A stretch of 64,000 nt of DNA from an uncultured Roseburia sp. (GTDB lineage: Bacteria; Bacillota; Clostridia; Lachnospirales; Lachnospiraceae), in the NCBI GenBank assembly GCA_900542495.1, contig UQNW01000006.1, positions 62,001 through 126,000 on the forward strand. Direction: 5' to 3'. The notes beneath the pieces were generated by a model that made no database searches, had not been told where the DNA came from, and saw only the letters and a list, made by a program, of their open reading frames with translations. The position numbers and the translations under genes were made by a program. Position 1 is the stretch's first letter, and each line of letters begins with the position of its first letter. Shown piece after piece: positions 16,558 through 24,688 of this stretch.

Positions 16558-16935
16558 TCATGCATCTGTACCACCAACCAATTTTCTTTCAGTTATTTCA
16601 ATCCACACACAATCTTTCATAAATTCAAATACTGCATTGTCTGAATAATAAACATAGCCTGAAGCATCTGCATAATCCGTTAAAAAAGAAAATAATTATG
16701 CTTCCTTCTTTTTTTTGATAATTTACGCTTCCATATGATGTCATAATCCAATTTCATCCATCTATCATCTGAAAATCCATATCTTTCTGATGATTATATA
16801 CGATAATTTCTACCTCATTTGCATATTGATTCTGCAACATCTCAAATCTTATACTCTCAAGATTATGAAATAAAGAAGTAAACTGACCTAGACATATTGA
16901 AAAATACAGCAACACAATTAAAACCATTTCCGATT
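16558..16935 (-). pseudogene. Decayed copy of the 177-residue membrane protein gene
   Basis: Nucleotide for nucleotide this stretch follows 13799-14170. Blocks such as TCTTTCATA, ATAATAAACATA, CATCTATCATCTGA, CATATTGATTCTGCAA and AAAATACAG are in the same order. The frame is broken near 16690 (an A-rich insertion before ATTATGCTTCC) and elsewhere, and the N-terminal membrane part is missing. Downstream, 16993 to about 17140 holds a further open fragment on the minus strand, ending HIYMDSDGYLKL, with no start or ribosome site, perhaps from another lost gene. 16376-16557 shows nothing I can name. Confidence 0.7.
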
Positions 16936-17144
16936 ATCTAATTGTTCCCTATAAGTATCCAGACTTGTCACCTCTATATCATTATCTACTTTCTAAAGTT
17001 TCAAATATCCATCAGAATCCATATAGATATGTCCCTTTTCCCCCAAATCTTTCCATTGTTCTGCCACTTCATTATTACATAAATCGACCGTTAATATTTT
17101 TACAAAGAAAATGTATTTTCTTGAATTATAATAATATTTTAATA

Positions 17145-17432
17145 TCAATTTTGAGGTGTATAGAAAGTTTCCGTATTTTCCTCAATACTACTTCTGTTTA
17201 TTGTTCCAGTTCCTCCAAGATTTTCTGATTCTAGATTATTAATAATCACTTCCGTATCGCTTTTAGAATATATAGAATCTAAATTTTCTTCAACATTATT
17301 ATTGATAACCTTTGAAGATTTTTCAACACTTTCCTTTTCGTAATTGCTATTTACCACAGCTGTGATTGCAAAAACAGAACCACAAATAAGTATCATACCT
17401 ATAGAGATAACTACCACTAATTTTTTCTTCAT
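17145..17432 (-). CDS. Small membrane-anchored or secreted protein
   Basis: 95 residues from the ATG at 17432, with AGAGG 8-9 bases upstream. A Lys-rich start and hydrophobic helix (about 3-24) are followed by an Asn/Ser/Glu-rich, probably disordered tail (SKSDTEVIINNLESENLGG). It starts 11 bases after the stop of the upstream secreted protein, so the two are likely cotranscribed. Function unknown. The tail could be a processed export product or a partner of the upstream protein. Confidence 0.6.
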   Translation of the reverse strand: MKKKLVVVISIGMILICGSVFAITAVVNSNYEKESVEKSSKVINNNVEENLDSIYSKSDTEVIINNLESENLGGTGTINRSSIEENTETFYTPQN

Positions 17433-17443
17433 CACTTTTTCCT

Positions 17444-17995
17444 CTATAAACTGTATGAACCAGTATATGTAATTGTAACAGATGAAGCATTTTCTATTCC
17501 GAAAGAATATACTGCTGAACTTATATTGCCCAAAACAACTGTTCCTTTCCATCCATTGGTAACTTTTGTATTTGTGAATCGCAATGACGAATTACTTGTT
17601 CTATTCTGAAATGTCAGATAACTTGTTCCTGTCTGACTCTGTGAAATACTCACCTGTATTTTAGAACCTGATGAAAGAGTATACTGATTCTCTCCATATG
17701 AATATTTTCCTGCTGGAATTTCCCAATTAATATTTGCTGTATATCTTGCTGTTTTTACTGGCTCTGGATTTGTTTCAGAATATGGCTCGTAGTATCCCAT
17801 GAAATTGCCATTATCATCTAATAACTCATAGACTTCAAGACCATTTTCTCTTTTTTCTTCAAACTCATTCCATATTGCATTTTTCGATTCATTACTTATT
17901 TCTTGTGCCATAACTGGATGAATATTAATAAAAAACACCATTACCAAAGTTAAAGAAAACAAAATTTGCTTTACAGATCGTCTTACTTGTTTCAT
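17444..17995 (-). CDS. Secreted beta-rich protein next to the signalling locus
   Basis: 183 residues from the ATG at 17995 (AAGGAG 10 bases upstream). The signal peptide is about residues 1-31, ending VMAQE. The mature protein has a charged helical start (NAIWNEFEEKRENGLEVYELLDD) and a Ser/Thr/Gly-rich C-terminal beta domain of about 100 residues (IPAGKYSYGENQYTLSSGSK). Family not recognised. It is divergent from the peptide gene at 18222, and the paired dyads at 18121-18161 lie between them. It is therefore a candidate output of that signalling unit, by inference from position. Confidence 0.6.
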   Translation of the reverse strand: MKQVRRSVKQILFSLTLVMVFFINIHPVMAQEISNESKNAIWNEFEEKRENGLEVYELLDDNGNFMGYYEPYSETNPEPVKTARYTANINWEIPAGKYSYGENQYTLSSGSKIQVSISQSQTGTSYLTFQNRTSNSSLRFTNTKVTNGWKGTVVLGNISSAVYSFGIENASSVTITYTGSYSL

Positions 17996-18120
17996 GTCAA
18001 TTAATCTCCTTTTAAAATATTTTTGTTGCAGCATTTTTCTCAGAAACATTCAGAAAATACATTTCCTCTGTAAAAATATTACTTTTAACTATTTTTAATA
18101 TATTATTGCTTTCCAATCAA

Positions 18121-18161
18121 GGGACAGAATTGTCAAAAAAATTTATGGACAATTCTGTCCC
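18121..18161. promoter_or_regulatory. Twin dyads GACA-N4-TGTC, probable operator of the adjacent regulator
   Basis: A long inverted repeat, GGGACAGAATTGTC and GACAATTCTGTCCC. Each arm is itself a dyad GACA-N4-TGTC (18123-18134 and 18148-18159), with centres 25 bases apart. The right arm ends just before TTGTAA (18162-18167), a plausible -35 box, with CACAAT 18 bases further on. The position fits an activator of the peptide gene and could also serve the divergent secreted-protein gene. It could instead be a simple hairpin repeat. Confidence 0.5.
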
Positions 18162-18221
18162 TTGTAATATGTAAACTAACTATGGCACAATAGAAAATAT
18201 GATGTATGGAGGTTATCACAA

Positions 18222-18359
18222 ATGAAAAAATTTATTTCAAAATTATTTATCACTTTAACAATTATTTGCTTTATCCAGGTAAACATTCCATCGATACACC
18301 ATATAGGATTCATTGCTCCCTATAATGATATTCCTGTCAGCGGTGAAAACGATCATTAG
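18222..18359 (+). CDS. Secreted signalling-peptide precursor candidate (45 residues)
   Basis: GGAGGT lies 9 bases before the ATG, a strong site. The product starts MKKFISKLF, has a hydrophobic export core to about residue 20, and ends in a short polar tail, APYNDIPVSGENDH. This size and layout match Phr, PapR and SHP pheromone precursors. Its stop codon overlaps the stop of the convergent regulator gene by 4 bases, as in convergent shp/rgg pairs. A promoter (TTGTAA/CACAAT, 18-base spacer) and twin dyads precede it. The mature peptide, probably from the C-terminal tail, and its use as a signal are inferred. Confidence 0.6.
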   Translation: MKKFISKLFITLTIICFIQVNIPSIHHIGFIAPYNDIPVSGENDH

Positions 18360-20218
18360 CTTAATTTCTCTTTGTATACATTTTCATAAAAATAACGCTT
18401 TACATAATGACTCATAATAATACAACGTTTCAACTCTGTATTCATTCGATTATTACTGACTCTTTTTCCGCTTTTTTTCATAAGTTCTTTCTCATTCCAT
18501 AATATATCATATATTTTATAATGAATATCCCACACCCTTCTACACGATAAGCTTGCCTTAATTGATTTTCTGTCTATTTCTTCTGCCCTCACATGTTCCC
18601 CATTATTTCCAAGTTCATTGACAGCAGCTCCAGTAACAATTTCATACACTGAAATTGCCTGTGACAATCCATTATTTAAAGCATAATTGTCATAAAGTCT
18701 AAGTATTAAATTAATAGATTCCTTTTTCTCTTTTCCCTCCATCCCTTTCCAGCTATTGCTAATACAGATTATTTCCCTCTCTGTCAGATACACGTTCTCT
18801 TTCCTATAAAGATTTTCCAGCGTACATTCCAGAGCCTCTTTTTCCATTTTTACAAATTCTTCTCTCGTTACTTTTCCCTGTTCAAACTCTAGTAATGCCT
18901 GCTTCTCTAAAAAATATTGTTTATTCTGTGGAATATCCAGATCAATCCGTGATTTCAGGCTTTCCAATTGTTTACTTGCCACAGAAAACTTCCGGTCATT
19001 GATGTAATCTGCCAGTTCTTCTGCCATTCTTATGACTTCACGGTCACTTGTGATAAGCCGTGACCACTGCATTTGTCCTGACAGTCCCAGTCTGTTTAAT
19101 AATTTTTTGAGTGTTTCCCTCTGCATATCTGTCTGTCCTTTTTCCGCCCTGCGAAGTGATTTTACAGAACATATTCCCTCACAGAGCTGCTCCTGCGTTA
19201 ATCCGAACATTTCCCTGCGGGTTCGCAGCACATCTTTCATACTAAAGATCCACTTCTGTTGGTAAAAGTAGGTGCAATCCTGCATATATGCCGGAACTTC
19301 ATACTCTGCATACAATTTTTTAATCACAGACATTAATTCTTTTGCATTTATCCTATCTGTCCCATTTTTTTCTAAATACTCTGCAACTGCATCCTCTGGC
19401 ATTGTCTCTAATATTTGTATTTCTATTTCCAGCAGTTCGATTAGATAATATGTCCGCCCGGCATCTCTTAATTTGTCAATAGCTTTTTCACATATCTTCA
19501 AATTTTCAGTCTGTGTTTCCATATTCCAATACTCTTTAAATAAAATCTGCTTTTTCAAATAATAATAAACAATTTTAGGATATATTTTTGCTTTCATAAT
19601 TTCATCATAATATCCTGTGTCTATATACTCCATGAGCACTCTGCATTTATGCAAATAATCCATGTTGTTTCCATATATAATTGTTTCCAATAGCAGATTC
19701 ATCTCCAATACCGATAATGGTCTTTTTTCGCTCCACACTTTTTCTGCATCCGGTATTGTAAGTATTACGGCTTTCCGATAACATTCAGCAATTTTTTCTT
19801 TCGAAGCCCCTTCCTGTTTCAAAACTTCTCCCCACATTGCCAAAATAAACTGATGATTTATTCTATCATTTTCCCTTAAATGTGCCTTATATTCTTTAAG
19901 CAAACGATATGCATCCTCTATTTTTTTATTCTGAATCGCAGATAAAATCTTCTTCTTATAATCCCATTCTTCGAAATCGCATAAATCTAACAGGTTTTCG
20001 TATAATTCTTTCGCTATACCAAGCCGCTCTAACAATCTGTCTCTGATATTTTTATTAATGGGGCGCTCTCCGTTTTCAATTTTCACAAGCTGGCTGGCAC
20101 TCATTAATCCCATCGCTAACTGGTCTAATGATACCTTTTCTTCTGTCCGTATATTCTTTAGTAATTTTGCAAAATCCTGATCTGCTTCTGACTGCGGATA
20201 AACTTTTGTTTCCTTCAT
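18356..20218 (-). CDS. RRNPP-like regulator with two XRE helix-turn-helix domains and TPR-like helices
   Basis: 620 residues. The first HTH_3 domain is at about residues 16-70 (LDQLAMGLMSASQLVKIENG), followed by about 250 residues of helical repeats like TPRs. A second HTH of the same type is at about 328-380 (LTQEQLCEGICSVKSLRRAEK), again followed by about 240 helical residues. RRNPP regulators (Rgg, PlcR, PrgX, Rap, NprR) usually have one such unit of about 300 residues, so this looks like two fused units. The start at 20218 is preferred for GAGAG 6 bases upstream. An ATG 21 bases earlier has no ribosome site. The convergent peptide gene at its 3' end suggests peptide-controlled DNA binding in the cytoplasm. 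Confidence 0.7.
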   Translation of the reverse strand: MKETKVYPQSEADQDFAKLLKNIRTEEKVSLDQLAMGLMSASQLVKIENGERPINKNIRDRLLERLGIAKELYENLLDLCDFEEWDYKKKILSAIQNKKIEDAYRLLKEYKAHLRENDRINHQFILAMWGEVLKQEGASKEKIAECYRKAVILTIPDAEKVWSEKRPLSVLEMNLLLETIIYGNNMDYLHKCRVLMEYIDTGYYDEIMKAKIYPKIVYYYLKKQILFKEYWNMETQTENLKICEKAIDKLRDAGRTYYLIELLEIEIQILETMPEDAVAEYLEKNGTDRINAKELMSVIKKLYAEYEVPAYMQDCTYFYQQKWIFSMKDVLRTRREMFGLTQEQLCEGICSVKSLRRAEKGQTDMQRETLKKLLNRLGLSGQMQWSRLITSDREVIRMAEELADYINDRKFSVASKQLESLKSRIDLDIPQNKQYFLEKQALLEFEQGKVTREEFVKMEKEALECTLENLYRKENVYLTEREIICISNSWKGMEGKEKKESINLILRLYDNYALNNGLSQAISVYEIVTGAAVNELGNNGEHVRAEEIDRKSIKASLSCRRVWDIHYKIYDILWNEKELMKKSGKRVSNNRMNTELKRCIIMSHYVKRYFYENVYKEKLS

Positions 20219-20397
20219 ACAATACTCTCTTTTCTCCATCTATAAAAATGTCTACCGATATATCTTTTATGATAGTTTAAATCACAGGACTTTTCAATTT
20301 ATATTTGCCGATATTGTCTCTGCTTTTGCCATCGCAGGCACAGAAACTGTCAATATCAAACACAAGCTGAAGACACTTTGTTTCCAAATAAATGATT

Positions 20398-20482
20398 GAA
20401 AAAGTGCGATTTTGTGGTAATATAATAGAATAAAAAGTGCGATTTTGTGGTAATATATCAAAATAAAAAACGCGATTTTGTT
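20398..20482. repeat. Three direct repeats upstream of the DUF4143 ATPase
   Basis: AAAAAGTGCGATTTTGTGG occurs at about 20399 and 20432, and a third copy, AAAAAACGCGATTTTGTTTGG, at about 20465. The period is about 33 bases, and the last copy runs into the ribosome site. Such iteron-like arrays could be an operator for autoregulation by the ATPase or a mobility mark. A short reading at 20294-20390 (minus) that looks like the end of a signal peptide has no start codon. Confidence 0.65.
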
Positions 20483-20492
20483 TGGAGGATCT

Positions 20493-21821
20493 ATGTTTAA
20501 GCGAAAAATATACAGTAAACTACTATCCTGGAAAGAAGAATCCAACGGAAATACAGCATTGTTAATCGAAGGTGCGCGGCGAATTGGAAAATCAACGGTT
20601 GTGGAATCTTTTGCTAAGAATGAATATCAAAGCTATATATTAATTGATTTTTCAACTGTATCCAAAAGTATCAAAGCTCTTTTTGAAGACATTTCCGATT
20701 TAGATTATCTTTTTTTACAGCTTCAGTTACAATACAAGGTTGATCTTCACGAAAGAAATTCTCTAATTATCTTTGATGAAGTTCAACTATGTCCACTTGC
20801 AAGACAGGCAATTAAATCATTAGTAAAAGACCACAGATATGACTATATAGAAACCGGTTCACTGATTTCCATAAAAAAGAACATACAGAACATCCTTATT
20901 CCGAGTGAAGAAAGAAAACTCTCTATGTATCCCATGGATTACGAAGAATTCTTATGGGCTTTAGGTGATCATACAACCACCGCCTTAGTAAGAAAACTCT
21001 TTGACTCCCGCCATCCAATCGGAGATAAATTACATCGGAAATTAATGAGAGACTTCAGACTGTATATGCTTGTTGGTGGAATGCCACAGGCTGTAAATGA
21101 ATATCTCCAGACAAATAATTTTCGAAAAGTCGATACCATAAAACGTGATATTTTAAATCTTTATGAGGATGATTTCAAGAAAATAGACTCAACAGGAAAG
21201 CTTTCACTTCTTTTTGATGCAATTCCTGCCCAGCTAAATAAAAATGCTGCACGATATCAAGTTTCCAGTGTACTGGCAAATGACCGAGCCGATAGTATAT
21301 TAGAATTAATTGCCGAATTAAAAGATTCAAAAACTGTTCTTGTTTCATATCATGCCAATGATCCAAATGCTGGAATGTCAACTAATAAAGACCTTTGTAA
21401 ATTTAAACTGTTCCTCTGCGACACCGGACTTTTTACTACATTGATGTTCAAGGACAAAGACTTTACAGAAAATATAATATACGAAAAACTATTAAATGAT
21501 ACGCTCAATACAAATCTCGGATATCTCTATGAAAATATAGTTGCCCAAATCCTTACTTGTAATGGCAATGAATTATTTTATTATACCTTTTTCAATGAAA
21601 CTTCGCGGCATAATTATGAAATTGATTTTCTTCTTGCAAGTAGAAATAAAATATGTCCGATTGAAGTAAAGTCAAGCGGATACAAAACACATAAATCTCT
21701 TGATGAATTTTGCAAAAAATATTCTGATTGTATACTTGATAAGTATCTTGTGTATACCAAAGATTTGGCTAAGGACTCTGACATTCTTTGTCTGCCAGTT
21801 TATATGGTTCCTTTTCTATAA
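20493..21821 (+). CDS. AAA ATPase with DUF4143 (archaeal-type ATPase family)
   Basis: 442 residues. Walker A is GARRIGKST near residue 26, and Walker B is LIIFDEVQLCP near 90. The C-terminal half is DUF4143 with a PD-(D/E)XK-like core: YEIDFLL followed by PIEVKSS. It has the usual length of this family, which is abundant and often mobile in gut bacteria and has no settled function. GGAGGA precedes the ATG at 20493. The AT-rich composition, the repeats in front and the terminator behind suggest an acquired single-gene cassette. Confidence 0.85.
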   Translation: MFKRKIYSKLLSWKEESNGNTALLIEGARRIGKSTVVESFAKNEYQSYILIDFSTVSKSIKALFEDISDLDYLFLQLQLQYKVDLHERNSLIIFDEVQLCPLARQAIKSLVKDHRYDYIETGSLISIKKNIQNILIPSEERKLSMYPMDYEEFLWALGDHTTTALVRKLFDSRHPIGDKLHRKLMRDFRLYMLVGGMPQAVNEYLQTNNFRKVDTIKRDILNLYEDDFKKIDSTGKLSLLFDAIPAQLNKNAARYQVSSVLANDRADSILELIAELKDSKTVLVSYHANDPNAGMSTNKDLCKFKLFLCDTGLFTTLMFKDKDFTENIIYEKLLNDTLNTNLGYLYENIVAQILTCNGNELFYYTFFNETSRHNYEIDFLLASRNKICPIEVKSSGYKTHKSLDEFCKKYSDCILDKYLVYTKDLAKDSDILCLPVYMVPFL

Positions 21822-21858
21822 ATTAGATTTGTATATAGGTGACGGCAAACTTAAAAAG

Positions 21859-21903
21859 AACCCCCGCAAACAGCTTCTTAAAACTGGATGCGAGGGTTTT
21901 CTC
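21859..21903. terminator. Terminator
   Basis: AACCCCCGCA pairs with TGCGAGGGTT, followed by TTTTC. It lies between the convergent ATPase and the anti-sigma-like gene. Confidence 0.7.
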
Positions 21904-21914
21904 ATACAAATTTT

Positions 21915-23459
21915 CTACTGTCTGATATCCACATACCCAAGCTGTAAGCTTGTCTCATCATAGAAATGGCTGCCACCATAATTGCTTAAGGTGAAGTACA
22001 TCTCATTTAATTTTTCCTCCGGCACTTTGAATGCCATACGCACGGTGACGGTTTCACCTGGATTTATCGTATTAATGTAGTTGTTGTGGCGTTCTCCTCC
22101 ATGAACATCCGATAAATAAACTTCCTGACTAAATCCAATAGATTCTTCGTTTACGCAATCCCATATATCGCCTGTTCCCGGTTTTTCATTCATGTATGCG
22201 TCAAACTGCATGTTTTCTCCATATTCTGCCAGAAGTGCAATGCCGCCGTTAAACATTACATTGGAAAGTGCCGTCTTTCCATTATTTTTATAATCCACTG
22301 TCACTGAAACAATTTTCATTGGAATCTCTTTGGTCTCCACAACTTCATCAACTGTGTTGATACCGTCTCCGCTCTTTAAATATTCCACTTTCATTGGCAA
22401 TAAATTACCGTCTGTGTCAAATGCTGCTTTTGTATCATCCTCCAGCATATTTTCTGACAAACTGCTGATATTATCGGAAATTGTTACATCGGAAACGATT
22501 GCTGTAAGTCCCGGTGTTGCTTCAATTCCGTTCTGATCCAGAGAAATCTCACCGCCAATGAGGTGTATATTTTTCATTTTCTCTTTTGGAAATGTCATCA
22601 ATGTTTCCGATTCATCCGTTTCCGGTTCTCCTTTTCCTGCCTCATTTTCCATGTCATTCCAACTGCACACCTGCATAACATTCTCTCCGCTCGTTTCTTC
22701 TGTCGGAGTAATGGAAACACCCTCTGCGATCTGGAATGCTTCTTCTTTTGTCACATCCGGGAAAATGAACATCTCAAGGAGGTAGTTGTGTTCCGCGTAA
22801 ATCATATATATTTTTTTTGCACCGGTTGTATTTTCATTCGCAGTTCCTTCTGTAGAAGAATTTTCTGCTGAATCACCCTCGGCAGGAGCTGTTTCCATGT
22901 AAACTGCCGGTCTGCCACCGATGCTGGTTTCCTCGCTCACAGCAATGCCTATATTTTCAATGTCTGCTATTGTTTTTTCCGGTGTCAGCTGGTACACGAT
23001 CATGCTGACTCCACCCTGCATATAATTATCTTCAAAACTGAATTTTCCTTCCTCTGACTGCACCATACCTTTCGGCAGATAAGAGGTTTCCAGTCTGACA
23101 TATTCGGCTGTTTTACCCACTCTCTCTTCTGTCGTCTGATCTGCCATATTCTCCGTACTTTCTGCCGCTGTCTGTGGTCCTTCAATCTGTGTTTTTAAGC
23201 CATATTTTCCAATCTTCTGGTTATGCATCTGGTAAGCAACACCTGCACAGACCGTTGTTGCAAGTGCCAGAGCAGCCACCATAGATGCCACCAGCATACG
23301 GTGTGCCATGTTTTTTTTCTTTCTTTTCTTATAAGTTACAACTTTTGGATTGTCATTTTCTTTCTCCTGCCCGATCTGCACTGTAACTTCCTGCTCAATC
23401 ATCCGCTTCATGCTCTCCGGCATTTTCGGAAATTGTTCTCTCATATCTTCTAATCTCAT
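21915..23459 (-). CDS. Anti-sigma-factor-like membrane protein
   Basis: 514 residues from the ATG at 23459 (AGGAAAGGCGG upstream). The N-terminal cytoplasmic part, about 55 residues, starts MRLEDMREQFPKMPESMKRM and resembles the sigma-binding start of DUF4179-type anti-sigma proteins. One helix spans about 60-82. The extracytoplasmic part has a DUF4367-like section (about 110-260) and a beta-sandwich section with conserved DVHGGERHNNYINTINPG near residue 465. It follows the ECF sigma gene by about 100 bases, so it probably holds that sigma factor at the membrane until a surface signal arrives. Confidence 0.72.
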   Translation of the reverse strand: MRLEDMREQFPKMPESMKRMIEQEVTVQIGQEKENDNPKVVTYKKRKKKNMAHRMLVASMVAALALATTVCAGVAYQMHNQKIGKYGLKTQIEGPQTAAESTENMADQTTEERVGKTAEYVRLETSYLPKGMVQSEEGKFSFEDNYMQGGVSMIVYQLTPEKTIADIENIGIAVSEETSIGGRPAVYMETAPAEGDSAENSSTEGTANENTTGAKKIYMIYAEHNYLLEMFIFPDVTKEEAFQIAEGVSITPTEETSGENVMQVCSWNDMENEAGKGEPETDESETLMTFPKEKMKNIHLIGGEISLDQNGIEATPGLTAIVSDVTISDNISSLSENMLEDDTKAAFDTDGNLLPMKVEYLKSGDGINTVDEVVETKEIPMKIVSVTVDYKNNGKTALSNVMFNGGIALLAEYGENMQFDAYMNEKPGTGDIWDCVNEESIGFSQEVYLSDVHGGERHNNYINTINPGETVTVRMAFKVPEEKLNEMYFTLSNYGGSHFYDETSLQLGYVDIRQ

Positions 23460-23561
23460 ACTGTTACCGCCTTTCCTGCTATCCAAACGATACGAAATTT
23501 ATTATTTTTCATTCGATATCCGTGTTTTTGTATGTCTGTTCCAATGGATCATCACTATGTC

Positions 23562-24026
23562 TCAATCTGCCAGCGCTTCTTTTAATTTTCCCCGCGCTTT
23601 TGCCAGCCTGTTTTTTACTGCACTCTCTGTCGTATCTAACAATGCTGCGACCTCTTTCACACTGTACCCTTCCATATAATACAGTGTGACGCACAGTTTT
23701 ATCTGCTCTGGCAAATGGAAAATCGCTTCATATAAATCTGAATAGTCTTTGGATTCCGTTTCCTGCTCGTTCATCTGATAATCCTGCAGGGAAATAATTT
23801 TTTTCTCTTTGCGCATGATCGCATAACACTCGTTCATCACAATGCGGATGAGCCACGTTTTTGCATACGAGTCATCCTTTAATGTATGTAATTTTGCAAA
23901 TGCTTTTACAATGGCTTCCTGTATCGCATCCGCACAGTCTGCGTCATTGTAGAGCAGGGACTTTGCAATATGATACATTGTTTCCTCGGATTCAATGATC
24001 AATTGTCCTAATGTTTCTTTTTTCAT
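23562..24026 (-). CDS. ECF-type RNA polymerase sigma factor
   Basis: 154 residues, slightly short for the family. Region 2 is visible in DADCADAIQEAIVKAFAKL and WLIRIVMNECYAIMR. Region 4 is the helix-turn-helix YSVKEVAALLDTTESAVKNRL. It directs RNA polymerase to a small regulon, most likely including its own gene and the downstream membrane partner. ATG with AGAAAC upstream. The 100-base gap to the next gene is longer than usual for such pairs. Confidence 0.88.
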   Translation of the reverse strand: MKKETLGQLIIESEETMYHIAKSLLYNDADCADAIQEAIVKAFAKLHTLKDDSYAKTWLIRIVMNECYAIMRKEKKIISLQDYQMNEQETESKDYSDLYEAIFHLPEQIKLCVTLYYMEGYSVKEVAALLDTTESAVKNRLAKARGKLKEALAD

Positions 24027-24178
24027 TGTATTTTGTGCTGTTTTCCACTGACTTGTCCGTGGATCAGCTTCCTTTCTGCCGGCTTTTTTGCTTGTTTACA
24101 TAGATTAGATGCATGAGAGGGGGATTTGGTCTCTGTGCATTTTTATTTTATAAGAATATTACAACTTCCTATATAATA

Positions 24179-24222
24179 GAAAAACCTCACCAGCAGATTA
24201 TACTCAGCCAGTGAGGTTTTTA
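24179..24222. terminator. Terminator after hypA
   Basis: AAAACCTCAC pairs with GTGAGGTTTT and has T-rich flanks. It lies between the hypA stop and the divergent-side sequence of the sigma gene. Confidence 0.75.
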
Positions 24223-24239
24223 CTATCAATATTTTTTTG

Positions 24240-24584
24240 TTATGCCCCTTCTATCTCCTTGATGGAAAATCCATTTCCCTCCAGAAGATACGTTGCGCTG
24301 CTTCCGCAGTGCGGACATATTTTTGCATACTGGACTGTGGAATATGTTTTTCCGCAGTCCTCGCACATGGTAACACCAGGTATGATCTCAATTTTTAATT
24401 CTGAATCTTTCAAAAGCTCTGATCTGCTTCTGGCATAGCCCCAGCAGTCAGTCATGTACTCCGGAACAACGCCGCTGACTTCTCCGATCTCACAGGTCAC
24501 GGATCTGATCTCTGTAAGATTATTTTCTGCTGCGACTTCCTCCACGGTACGCATGACATGTACGATAATTCCAAGTTCGTGCAT
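24240..24584 (-). CDS. hypA: Nickel metallochaperone HypA
   Basis: 114 residues starting MHELGIIVHV at 24584 (GGAGATAAA upstream), with the N-terminal Met-His nickel motif of HypA/HybF. The zinc site is formed by CEDCG near residue 72 and CPHCG near residue 90. HypA delivers nickel to [NiFe]-hydrogenase or urease in the cytoplasm together with HypB. In this window it lies downstream of the large flavoprotein and not near any hydrogenase. A mini copy of repeat A separates the two genes. Confidence 0.9.
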   Translation of the reverse strand: MHELGIIVHVMRTVEEVAAENNLTEIRSVTCEIGEVSGVVPEYMTDCWGYARSRSELLKDSELKIEIIPGVTMCEDCGKTYSTVQYAKICPHCGSSATYLLEGNGFSIKEIEGA

Positions 24585-24612
24585 TTTATCTCCTATTGTA
24601 ATTACAGACTGT

Positions 24613-24682
24613 TTATGCAATTGCGAAACTCATCCATAAAGTAGATTGAATTGTGTATATCTGAGTTTCACAATTATTTATA
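24613..24682. repeat. Mini copy of repeat family A
   Basis: GCAATTGCGAAACTCAT is followed by AGATTGAATTGTG, as in the reverse complement of the right arm of the 39.2-kb element, and then by GAGTTTCACAATTAT. The middle of the element is gone. It sits between the flavoprotein gene and hypA. Confidence 0.55.
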
Positions 24683-24688
24683 CATTAA

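Noticed and set aside
18121..18161. The GGGACAGAATTGTC inverted repeat as a plain terminator.
   Set aside because: No gene ends there (the flanking genes are divergent) and the arms contain internal dyads next to a -35 box; an operator reading fits better, though a mobile hairpin is still possible.
20294..20390. A minus-strand stretch reading like the end of a signal peptide (LILTVSVPAMAKAETISANIN) just upstream of the regulator, possibly a second pheromone precursor.
   Set aside because: It has no start codon or ribosome site and runs upstream into the direct repeats of the ATPase gene; it is more likely a remnant or chance reading.
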